Source: Novosphingobium sp.
GTDB taxonomy: Bacteria; Pseudomonadota; Alphaproteobacteria; Sphingomonadales; Sphingomonadaceae
Reading direction: 5' to 3'
NCBI GenBank assembly: GCA_021299075.1
Contig: JAJTFU010000054.1
Location: 1 to 11,113, forward strand
DNA length: 11,113 bases
Both the position numbers and the translations under genes were made by a program. The notes beneath the pieces are model-generated. The model was not told the DNA's origin, made no database searches, and saw only the letters and a list, made by a program, of their open reading frames with translations. Positions 1 through 5,899 of the stretch are shown here, piece after piece; the first letter of the stretch is position 1; every line of letters starts with the position of its first letter.

Positions 1-1
1 G

Positions 2-277
2 CCACCACGCATCGCCGGGCTGATCGAGGTTCGCAATGTCGGCCTGCTGACCCGCCCGGTGACAAGCTTCGTGCCGCTGGCGCTGGCGCTGCGGCTCGAT
101 CCCGCCGCACCGCGCCTACCGGAAGAGCCCGAAGTGCTGACGATCGAAGGGATCGACCTGCCCTGCCTGGCGCTCTGGCCCGACAGCCCGGTCCTGGCCT
201 TGCGGGCCGAAGCAGCACTGGAACGGTGGGGGCTTTCAATTGACGCGCAGCAGTCCCACATTGGCGGGCGAACATGA
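2..277 (+). CDS. hprK: HPr kinase/phosphorylase, C-terminal part (5' end outside window)
   Basis: The frame is open from the first bases of the window and gives 91 residues before a TGA. The segment reading GLIEVRNVGLLTRP near the start resembles the conserved region after the kinase core in the short alphaproteobacterial HprK proteins. The Walker A loop and catalytic residues would lie upstream and cannot be seen. HprK phosphorylates HPr on a serine, and family members also remove that phosphate. The assignment rests on this C-terminal motif together with the genes that follow (rapZ, EIIA, HPr), which is the usual alphaproteobacterial order. The stop overlaps the rapZ start as ATGA (274-277), so the two are probably translationally coupled. 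The tail after the conserved segment is rich in Leu, Ala and Pro and shows no motif I recognise. Confidence 0.8.
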   Translation, partial: PPRIAGLIEVRNVGLLTRPVTSFVPLALALRLDPAAPRLPEEPEVLTIEGIDLPCLALWPDSPVLALRAEAALERWGLSIDAQQSHIGGRT

Positions 278-1194
278 CTGCAATCGATTCCGCCCCTGCG
301 CGGCAACGCGTGCTTCTCGTCACCGGCCTGCTCGGGGCGGGCAAGACGACTGCACTCAAGGTGCTGGAAGATCTCGGCTGGGAAACGATCGACAATTTCC
401 CGATCCGCCTGCTCGACCGTCTGATCGACAGCCCCGATGCGCCGCGCAACGAATTGCGCCCGCCGCTGGCGATCGGCTTTGATGCCCGCACGCGCGGCTT
501 CGATCCCAACAAGGTGATCGAGCGCGTGAAGAAGCTGGTGCAGCGTCCCGACCTCGAACTGACCACCCTGTTCCTGGACTGTGCCGGCGCGGAGCTGGAG
601 CGGCGCTATAATGAGACCCGCCGCCGCCACCCGATGGCACAGGATCTGCCGGTGACCACCGGCATCGCCTCGGAACGCGAACTGCTGGAGCCGCTGCGGC
701 GCTGGGCCGACATGGTGATGTCGACCACCGAGTTCACCAGCAACGATCTGCAGCAGGCGATCCGGGAGCGCTTTGCCGACAGTGCCCCCAAGGGCACGAC
801 AGTCACGGTCACCAGCTTTGGCTTCTCGCGCGGGATGCCGCCGATCGCCGATCTGGTGTTCGACATGCGTTTCCTGGACAATCCGCACTGGGATCCGGAG
901 CTGCGCCCGCTGACCGGGCGGGACCCGGCGGTGGGCGAACACATCGCCCGCGATCCCGCCTGGGACGATGCCTTCGGCCGGATCCGCGACCTCGTGCTGA
1001 TGCTGCTCCCCCGCTATGCCGCGCAGGGCAAGGCCTATGTCAACATTGCCTTCGGCTGCACCGGCGGACGGCATCGCTCGGTCTATTCGGCCGAACAGCT
1101 GGCTGCGGCGCTGATCGAGGCCGGTTTCACCCCCACGGTCATCCACCGCAACCTGGGCTCGCGCGCGGCTGACCTGGTCGAAGGAAAACATTGA
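274..1194 (+). CDS. rapZ: RapZ family nucleotide-binding protein / RNase adapter (YvcJ/YhbJ family)
   Basis: The 306-residue product has the usual RapZ length. A Walker A P-loop, GLLGAGKT, lies at residues 18-25 and is followed by the family signature DNFP (40-43). The segment LDCAGAELERRYNETRRRHP lies at 101-120. The C-terminal domain has FGFSRGMPP (182-190), RFLDNPHW (199-206) and the phosphosugar/RNA-binding-type motif GCTGGRHRS (261-269). In E. coli, RapZ senses glucosamine-6-phosphate and presents the small RNA GlmZ to RNase E. Alphaproteobacteria generally lack GlmY/GlmZ, so the target here is unknown. Position between the HPr kinase and EIIA suggests a link to PTS or cell-envelope precursor signalling (inference). 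The ATG at 274 overlaps the preceding stop, and only a weak G-rich stretch precedes it, which fits coupled translation. Confidence 0.95.
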   Translation: MTAIDSAPARQRVLLVTGLLGAGKTTALKVLEDLGWETIDNFPIRLLDRLIDSPDAPRNELRPPLAIGFDARTRGFDPNKVIERVKKLVQRPDLELTTLFLDCAGAELERRYNETRRRHPMAQDLPVTTGIASERELLEPLRRWADMVMSTTEFTSNDLQQAIRERFADSAPKGTTVTVTSFGFSRGMPPIADLVFDMRFLDNPHWDPELRPLTGRDPAVGEHIARDPAWDDAFGRIRDLVLMLLPRYAAQGKAYVNIAFGCTGGRHRSVYSAEQLAAALIEAGFTPTVIHRNLGSRAADLVEGKH

Positions 1195-1196
1195 CC

Positions 1197-1280
1197 ATGC
1201 CCGCGTTCGGCGTCATGGCCCTGCGCCACTTTCCGGCGGGATTCGCCGGGCTGGCAGTTCGGAGCATCCCCCTCGCATGA
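1197..1280 (+). CDS. Possible 27-residue leader/coupling ORF between rapZ and EIIA
   Basis: An ATG two bases after the rapZ stop opens a 27-codon ORF (MPAFGVMALRHFPAGFAGLA at its start). Its TGA (1278-1280) overlaps the EIIA ATG (1277-1279) as ATGA. It therefore fills the 82-base gap almost exactly, in a third frame that differs from both neighbours. An AAGGA at 1181-1185 lies 11 bases before its ATG, which is a long but possible spacing. The EIIA start has only GGAG at 1261-1264, 12 bases away, so coupling through this ORF could help translate EIIA. I recognise no protein family. It could equally be chance in GC-rich DNA, where stop codons are rare. Confidence 0.25.
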   Translation: MPAFGVMALRHFPAGFAGLAVRSIPLA

Positions 1281-1681
1281 TCGGCCTGATCCTGGTTACC
1301 CACGGCAAGCTTGCCGAGGAATTTGTCCACGCCATGCAGCATGTGGTCGGCCGCCAGGATGCGGTGGCAACGGTCTGCATCGGCCCCAATGACGACATGG
1401 AAGCCCGCCGCCGCGAGATTGCCGATGCGGTAAAGGCGGTCGATGGCGGCAACGGCGTGATCATTCTAACCGACCTGTTCGGCGGCACCCCTTCGAACCT
1501 GGCGATTTCGCTGATGCAGGCCGGCAAGGTCGAAGTGATCGCCGGGATCAACCTGCCGATGCTGATCCGGCTGGCCAAGGCGCGCACCTGCATGACGCTG
1601 CAGAAGGCGACCGAGGCAGCCCGCGATGCCGGGCGCAACTACATCACGATCGCATCGGAGTTTCTTGGCCAGGACGCATAA
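1277..1681 (+). CDS. PTS EIIA component, mannose/fructose (ManX) family
   Basis: The 134-residue product is a complete EIIA domain of the mannose family. It begins MIGLILVTHGKLAEEF, with His9 matching the phosphorylated histidine of ManX-type EIIA. The second conserved block DLFGGTPSN is at residues 66-74. In a sugar-transporting PTS this domain passes phosphate from HPr to EIIB, but no EIIB, EIIC or EIID gene is present here. In alphaproteobacteria this protein, HPr, HPr kinase and an enzyme I encoded elsewhere are thought to form a regulatory relay. The gene starts at the ATG overlapping the stop of the small upstream ORF and ends 29 bases before the HPr start, so the genes are very likely co-transcribed. 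The product is expected to be cytosolic, with no signal peptide or membrane segment. Confidence 0.92.
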   Translation: MIGLILVTHGKLAEEFVHAMQHVVGRQDAVATVCIGPNDDMEARRREIADAVKAVDGGNGVIILTDLFGGTPSNLAISLMQAGKVEVIAGINLPMLIRLAKARTCMTLQKATEAARDAGRNYITIASEFLGQDA

Positions 1682-1697
1682 CCGTCGGCTGCGGGGT

Positions 1698-1703
1698 GGG
1701 GGA
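1698..1703 (+). promoter_or_regulatory. Ribosome binding site deciding the HPr start
   Basis: The run GGGGGA ends 7 bases before the ATG at 1711, a good Shine-Dalgarno position. A GTG at 1696 in the same frame would add only five residues and would overlap this site, so the ATG at 1711 is preferred. Confidence 0.55.
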
Positions 1704-1710
1704 AACGAGC

Positions 1711-1989
1711 ATGTCTGAGGCGCGGGAAACCGTCGAAATCGTCAACAACCGGGGCCTGCACGCGCGGGCCAGCGCCAAGTTCGTCAATGCCGTGGCGCAG
1801 CTCTGCAATGGACTGACCGTGCGGGTTGAAAAGGACGGCAACGAGGCCGCCGGTGGTTCGATCCTGGGCCTGATGATGCTGGGCGCGGCCAAGGGTGACA
1901 GCGTGGAGATCATCGTCAGCGGCGAAGGCTGTGAACCGGCGCTGCTCAAGCTGGTCGGCCTGGTCAAGGACGGCTTCGGCGAAGACTGA
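1711..1989 (+). CDS. HPr phosphocarrier protein
   Basis: The 92-residue product is a typical HPr. It carries the active-site block NRGLHARAS, in which His17 is the residue phosphorylated by enzyme I. It also has GGSILGLMML at residues 48-57, where Ser50 aligns with the serine phosphorylated by HPr kinase in Gram-positive HPr. Both sites fit the HPr kinase gene at the start of the operon and the EIIA gene just upstream. The protein probably shuttles phosphate to EIIA and is gated by Ser phosphorylation (family knowledge plus inference). The stop at 1987-1989 is followed after one base by the ATG of the RNA methyltransferase. The family is usually named ptsH, or ptsO (NPr) for the nitrogen branch. 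I leave the symbol open because the branch cannot be decided from the sequence alone. Confidence 0.93.
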   Translation: MSEARETVEIVNNRGLHARASAKFVNAVAQLCNGLTVRVEKDGNEAAGGSILGLMMLGAAKGDSVEIIVSGEGCEPALLKLVGLVKDGFGED

Positions 1990-1990
1990 C

Positions 1991-2794
1991 ATGTCCCGCC
2001 GCCAGATCACCGGCTTTTCCAATCCCACAGTCAAAGCGCTGCGGGCGCTCAGGGACAAGAAGCACCGCAAGGCCGCGGGCCAGTTCCTGGCCGAAGGCCT
2101 GCGCCTGCTGACTGACGCGCGCGAGAGTGGGCGCCAGCCCGAAATACTGGTCATGGCCGAGGGGCGCGATCCGCACCCGTTGCTGGCGGCGCTTGAGGCC
2201 GATGTGCTGGCCGCTGGCGGCGAAGTGATTGAGACCAGCGCCGATATCCTCAGCAAGATTACCGGCAAGGATAACCCCCAGGCCGTCTGCGGCGTGTTCA
2301 CCGAGTTTGATACCACCCTGGCAGCGCTGGATCGCAGCACGGCGAAACTATGGCTGGTCGCCCAGGCGCTGCGCGATCCGGGCAATCTTGGCACCATGCT
2401 GCGGACCGGCGATGCGGTGGGTGCAGGCGGGCTGATCCTGATCGACGATTGCGCCGACCCCTTCTCGGCCGAGGCCGTGCGCGCCAGCATGGGTGCCGTC
2501 TTTACCCAGCAGATTGCCCAGGCCCGGTGGGAAGAATTCCTTCCGTGGCTGCGCAGCGGAGCGGGTCAACTGGTCGCCGCCAGCTTGCGCGATGCCGTGC
2601 CTTATCGCGGTGCGCCCTATGCGGCGCCGTGCTTCATCCTAGTCGGCAACGAGAGCCGCGGTCTGCCTGAGGAATACGAGCAGGCTTGCGACCTGCGCGT
2701 CACCATGCCGATGAAGGGCCGCGCCGACAGTCTGAATGCGGCGGTGGCCGGGGCCGTGCTGGCCTATGAAGTGCTGGACGCACTGGGCGACTAG
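1991..2794 (+). CDS. SpoU/TrmH-family RNA 2'-O-ribose methyltransferase
   Basis: The 267-residue product has an N-terminal substrate-binding domain (about 30-105; QFLAEGLRLL at 31-40) and a SPOUT catalytic domain. The three SpoU motifs are visible. Motif 1 is ALRDPGNLGTMLRTGDAVGA (126-145), with the conserved Asn132 and Arg138. Motif 2 is LVGNESRGLP (217-226). Motif 3 is MPMKGRADSLNAAVAGAV (239-256). SPOUT enzymes form a C-terminal trefoil knot, bind S-adenosylmethionine there, and methylate a ribose 2'-OH in rRNA or tRNA. The architecture is closest to the RlmB/TsnR type of 23S rRNA methyltransferase, but the exact target cannot be read from sequence. The frame stays open upstream into the HPr gene. 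I chose the ATG at 1991 because it is one base after the HPr stop and begins at the conserved N-terminus, SRRQITGFSNPTVK. Confidence 0.9.
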   Translation: MSRRQITGFSNPTVKALRALRDKKHRKAAGQFLAEGLRLLTDARESGRQPEILVMAEGRDPHPLLAALEADVLAAGGEVIETSADILSKITGKDNPQAVCGVFTEFDTTLAALDRSTAKLWLVAQALRDPGNLGTMLRTGDAVGAGGLILIDDCADPFSAEAVRASMGAVFTQQIAQARWEEFLPWLRSGAGQLVAASLRDAVPYRGAPYAAPCFILVGNESRGLPEEYEQACDLRVTMPMKGRADSLNAAVAGAVLAYEVLDALGD

Positions 2795-2838
2795 GCCGTT
2801 CAGGTGGCGATCAGGCATTAGCCGCGATAAGGGAAGGC

Positions 2839-3255
2839 ATGATCCGCCAAGCTCTTCTCGCCGCCCTTCCCCTCCTCGCTGCCTGCGCTACCCCGCAGAC
2901 TGTCGCTGACGCCGAGCCGGAGGGCAGCCCCAACGGCCCGCTCACCACCTGGGCCTTCGTGTCGATCGATGGGCAGAAGCCGGTGTCCGACAGGGCCGAA
3001 CTGCGCATCTACCAAAAGCGCATCGCTGCGACGGTCGGTTGCAATGGCCTCGGCGGCGATCTCGAATTGACCAAAGACGGGCGGATGAAGGTCGGCCCGA
3101 TGGTCTTGACCATGATGTACTGCGAAGGCCTGATGGAGCAGGAGCGCGCAGTGTCTGAACTGCTTGGCGCCTCACCCAACTTCTTTATCGAGAACGGGCG
3201 AATGGGCATCAAGTCCGGCCAGCACGTGGCCGAACTGGTCCGCAAGCGCGATTAA
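2839..3255 (+). CDS. META-domain (HslJ-like) lipoprotein
   Basis: The 138-residue product starts with a short lipoprotein signal, MIRQALLAALPLLAAC. The lipobox LLAAC places the lipidated cysteine at residue 16, so an outer- or inner-membrane-anchored periplasmic protein is likely. A spacer rich in Pro, Gly and acidic residues follows. The META domain then starts around TWAFVSIDG (37-45), with the typical VGCNG (66-70) and the strand ending TMMYC (91-95). META-domain proteins include E. coli HslJ and several surface lipoproteins. Their biochemical role is poorly defined and is linked to stress and drug resistance in some species. Purine-rich sequence (2830-2837) immediately before the ATG can serve as the ribosome binding site. 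The stop overlaps the convergent rmuC stop. The 44 bases separating it from the methyltransferase gene show no clear terminator, so read-through is possible. Confidence 0.82.
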   Translation: MIRQALLAALPLLAACATPQTVADAEPEGSPNGPLTTWAFVSIDGQKPVSDRAELRIYQKRIAATVGCNGLGGDLELTKDGRMKVGPMVLTMMYCEGLMEQERAVSELLGASPNFFIENGRMGIKSGQHVAELVRKRD

Positions 3256-4586
3256 TCTGCCTCTTCCGTGGCCGGAGCCTCGCTGCCGCTATAGCGCGGC
3301 GCCGCCTCGATGAGCGGAACCCCCTCGATCTCGCGCTTGCCGATCTCGATGCCCTTGTCACGCAACCGTTTGCCGGATGAGACGACGTTGCGTTCAAAGC
3401 TGGACACGAACTTGTTGTAGTTGTTGACCGCGCTTTCCAGCCCGCCACCGACCCGTTTGAGGTGTTCTGCAGCGACCGCAATCCGGTCGTAAAGCTCAGC
3501 TCCAGCCTTGCCGATCTCGACTGCCTCGCGCGCCAGCTGGTCCTGCTTCCAGACCATGGCAACGGTTCGGGCAATCGCAACCAGGTTGGTAGGAGTGGCG
3601 AGCAGAACCTTGTTGTGGAATGCGAAATCCCACAGCTCCGGGTCGTGCTCAAGCGCTGCGGCGACGAAGTGCTCGCCCGGCACGAACATCACCACATAGT
3701 CCGGCGCATCGTCGAACTGGCTCTGGTAGGCCTTGGCTCCCAGCGTCGCGACATGGTTCCGCATTGACCGGGCATGGAGATCGAGATGGCGCTTGCGCTC
3801 GGCATCGTCATTGGCCTCGAACGCCGCCTGATAGGCGTTGAGCGAGACCTTAGCGTCGATGACCAGTTTCTTCTGCCCCGGCACGTGGACAATCGCATCG
3901 GGTCGCAGCCGGCCGTCCTCGGTCTCCAGCGAATGCTCGAGTGCGAAATCGGTGTGTTCGGACAGGCCGCACTGCTCCAGCACGTTCTGCAACGCCCGCT
4001 CACCCCAGCGACCGCGGGCCTTGGGGGCGTTGGTGAGTGAGTTGCCCAGTCGCGCAGCCTCCGCCCGGACCTGCTCCTGCCCTTCGCGCAGCGACTGGAT
4101 CAGGCCAGTGAGCTGGCCAAAGGCATCAACCCGCTGCTTTTCCAGCGACTGGACCTGGACTTCATAGCTCTTGAGCCGCTCATCGACCGGCGCGAGCAGC
4201 GCCTTCAGTCGTTCCGCGCTCTTCTCTTCAGACTGGGTCAGTCGTTCCTGCGCGCGGTTGAGCAAGACCTCCTGCGCCTGGGCAAGGATCTTCGCGCCGG
4301 CATTCTCGAATTCCTTCTTAAGCGATTCCTGCGCCGTGAGCAGCTCGGCCTTTTGCTGCTCAAAGTTGGCGGCATTGGCCTTCAGCGTCGCATTCTCGAT
4401 CGAAGCGTCGCTCAATTCCTTCGCGGCCTGGCGGAAACGTGCGTCGAGATCCTTGGTCCCGGCCTCCTGCTCAGCCAGCCGCGCGCGCAAATCGGCGGCC
4501 GGACGCGAGCCAAAAAACCAGCCAAGGCCGGTACCTGCCGCAAGACCGAAAACGAGGATCAAAATGAGAGTGGGCGTGGAGTCCAT
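3252..4586 (-). CDS. rmuC: RmuC family DNA recombination protein
   Basis: The 444-residue product has a short N-terminal membrane segment (about 6-26, ending in GWFFGS). A long coiled-coil-like region rich in Ala, Glu, Gln and Lys follows (about 30-185), then the RmuC domain (about 190-420). The domain has GRWGERALQNVLEQCGL (192-208), then RPDAIVHVPGQKKLVIDAKV (228-247). The PD...DAK pattern (Asp230, Asp244, Lys246) fits the PD-(D/E)XK nuclease fold proposed for this family. Further conserved blocks are MFVPGEHF (300-307) and LLATPTNLVAIARTVAMVWK (328-347). E. coli RmuC limits inversion rearrangements at short inverted repeats. The biochemical activity is not firmly established. The acidic tail EAPATEEAD is probably disordered. 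The start lies 41 bases downstream of the def stop on the same strand, so recR-def-rmuC may share a transcript. Confidence 0.93.
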   Translation of the reverse strand: MDSTPTLILILVFGLAAGTGLGWFFGSRPAADLRARLAEQEAGTKDLDARFRQAAKELSDASIENATLKANAANFEQQKAELLTAQESLKKEFENAGAKILAQAQEVLLNRAQERLTQSEEKSAERLKALLAPVDERLKSYEVQVQSLEKQRVDAFGQLTGLIQSLREGQEQVRAEAARLGNSLTNAPKARGRWGERALQNVLEQCGLSEHTDFALEHSLETEDGRLRPDAIVHVPGQKKLVIDAKVSLNAYQAAFEANDDAERKRHLDLHARSMRNHVATLGAKAYQSQFDDAPDYVVMFVPGEHFVAAALEHDPELWDFAFHNKVLLATPTNLVAIARTVAMVWKQDQLAREAVEIGKAGAELYDRIAVAAEHLKRVGGGLESAVNNYNKFVSSFERNVVSSGKRLRDKGIEIGKREIEGVPLIEAAPRYSGSEAPATEEAD

Positions 4587-4627
4587 AACCCCACGCTAAA
4601 CAGAACGGAGCGGGAACGCCAGCCCTA

Positions 4628-5197
4628 TCAGGCGACCTTGCGCAGCTTATCCAGCTTCTTGAGCGCCATCTGCCGCTTCAGCCGGCTGAGGTGGTCGATG
4701 AACAGGATGCCTTCGAGGTGGTCCATCTCGTGCTGCAGGCAGGTTGCCAGCAGGCCGTCCATCTCTTCCTCGTGAGTCTTGCCATCCAGGTCCTGCCAGC
4801 GGGCGCGGATCCGGGCCGGACGTTCGACGTCGGCGTAGATTTCCGGGACTGAGAGACAGCCTTCGGAATAGACCGAAAGATCTTCCGAGGGATGGAGGAT
4901 TTCCGGGTTCACGAACACCCGCGGCTCTTTCTTGAGCGGCTGGTGCGTGTGCGAATGGCCGCCGTGGGCGGTGCAGACTTCCGGCTCGGCATCCGGGTCT
5001 TCCGGCTGAAGATCGATCACCAGTACCCGCAGCGGCACGCCGACCTGGATTGCGGCCAGGCCAATGCCGGGGGCATCGTACATGGTCTCGAACATGTCGG
5101 CGACGAGCGTCTTGAGCTCGTCATCAAACTTGGTGACGGGTTCGGAGATCACCTTGAGACGGGGATCGGGAACTTCGATGATTTCGCGGATAGCCAT
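4628..5197 (-). CDS. def: Peptide deformylase
   Basis: The 189-residue enzyme removes the formyl group from the N-terminal Met of new proteins as they leave the ribosome. All three family motifs are intact: GIGLAAIQ (44-51, Gln51), EGCLS (112-116, metal ligand Cys114) and QHEMDH (155-160, ligands His156 and His160, catalytic Glu157). Between the first two motifs, residues about 66-91 form an extra loop containing [12 protein letters not shown], which is absent from the E. coli enzyme. I chose the ATG giving [14 protein letters not shown], the usual N-terminus. A TTG nine bases further upstream (5206) is possible but adds only three residues. No good Shine-Dalgarno is seen, so leaderless or weakly initiated translation is possible. 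The gene lies between recR and rmuC on the same strand, and fmt, its functional partner, is across recR on the other strand. Confidence 0.96.
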   Translation of the reverse strand: MAIREIIEVPDPRLKVISEPVTKFDDELKTLVADMFETMYDAPGIGLAAIQVGVPLRVLVIDLQPEDPDAEPEVCTAHGGHSHTHQPLKKEPRVFVNPEILHPSEDLSVYSEGCLSVPEIYADVERPARIRARWQDLDGKTHEEEMDGLLATCLQHEMDHLEGILFIDHLSRLKRQMALKKLDKLRKVA

Positions 5198-5241
5198 AGC
5201 GGGCAAATAGGCGGCAAAGTGCCAAATCGCAAGGCGGCTGC

Positions 5242-5260
5242 GTCGATCAGTCTGATCGAC
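5242..5260. other. Perfect 8-bp hairpin at the recR stop codon
   Basis: Bases 5242-5249 (GTCGATCA) pair perfectly with 5253-5260 (TGATCGAC) around a 3-base loop. The outer base, 5260, is part of the recR TAG. No T-run follows on either strand, so this is not a canonical intrinsic terminator. It could protect the recR 3' end or shape the recR-def mRNA junction. A short palindrome by chance is also possible. Confidence 0.4.
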
Positions 5261-5856
5261 TAACCCATCGGTCGCCGCGCGCGGAGCGCCTGGGCCAGCG
5301 TGCCTTCGTCAAGGTAATCGAGTTCGCCGCCCACCGGCAGGCCGTGGGCCAGCTGGGTGATCCGCACTGGGAAGCCTTCCAGCCGCTCGGCGATATAATG
5401 CGCGGTGGTCTGGCCTTCGAGGGTGGCGTTCATGGCGAGCACCACCTCGTCGATCCCACCGGCGGAAACGCGCTGGATCAACGCGGCAATGCTCAGGTCT
5501 TCGGGCCGCACCCCTTCCAGCGCCGAAAGCCGCCCACCCAGGACGTGATAGCGGCCGGTAAACAGCCGTGCGCGATCCAGTGCCCACAGGTCCGCCACAT
5601 CCTCCACCACGCACAGGGCGCGCTGATCGCGGCGCGGATCGGTACAGATCGCGCAGGGATTGGTCGTATCGACATTGCCGCAGGTATCGCATTCGACCAG
5701 CCGCTCGGCCACGCCTTCTAGCGCAGCGAGCAGCTGCACCAATGACGTTTCGCGCCGCTTGATCAGCCACAATACCGCGCGCCGAGCCGAACGCGGGCCA
5801 AGCCCGGGCAGGCGCGACAAGGCCTGAGTCAGTGTCTCGATCTCTTGCGATGCCAT
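5260..5856 (-). CDS. recR: Recombination mediator protein RecR
   Basis: The 198-residue product matches the usual RecR length of about 200. It has an N-terminal helix-hairpin-helix with [16 protein letters not shown] (13-28), a four-cysteine zinc finger (Cys56, Cys59, Cys68, Cys71), and a Toprim domain starting [15 protein letters not shown] (81-95). The conserved C-terminal block is THE usual one: [20 protein letters not shown] (170-189). RecR works with RecO (and RecF) to load RecA on gaps coated with single-strand-binding protein. The frame continues upstream for 20 codons, but the ATG at 5856 gives the canonical N-terminus and has GAGG (5862-5865) five bases before it. The adjacent dnaX/ybaB genes often found with recR are not in this window. 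Here recR is divergent from fmt and followed by def. Confidence 0.95.
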   Translation of the reverse strand: MASQEIETLTQALSRLPGLGPRSARRAVLWLIKRRETSLVQLLAALEGVAERLVECDTCGNVDTTNPCAICTDPRRDQRALCVVEDVADLWALDRARLFTGRYHVLGGRLSALEGVRPEDLSIAALIQRVSAGGIDEVVLAMNATLEGQTTAHYIAERLEGFPVRITQLAHGLPVGGELDYLDEGTLAQALRARRPMG

Positions 5857-5899
5857 GGCCGCCTCGATAGGGCGAAGCGAAGCCAAGCGAAAGCCACCA
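5857..5899. promoter_or_regulatory. Short divergent recR/fmt intergenic region
   Basis: Only 43 bases separate the divergent starts of recR and fmt, so any promoters must be compact or lie inside the opposite gene. I see no convincing -35/-10 pair for either direction. The stretch contains two near-identical head-to-tail units, AAGCGAAGCC (5875-5884) and AAGCGAAAGCC (5885-5895), ending just before the fmt ATG. Confidence 0.35.
5862..5865 (-). promoter_or_regulatory. Ribosome binding site deciding the recR start
   Basis: On the minus strand GAGG lies five bases before the ATG at 5856. This supports that start over upstream in-frame ATGs at about 5907-5916, which would overlap the fmt coding region. 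Confidence 0.5.

Noticed and set aside
1639..2490. 283-codon minus-strand frame opposite HPr and the methyltransferase
   Set aside because: It is a Ser/Arg-rich shadow of well-supported plus-strand genes.
5204..5232. Possible def promoter on the minus strand (TTGCGA, 17 bases, TATTTG)
   Set aside because: It matches only four and three of six consensus bases. It would place transcription start at or next to the ATG, which fits leaderless mRNA but is too weak to annotate.
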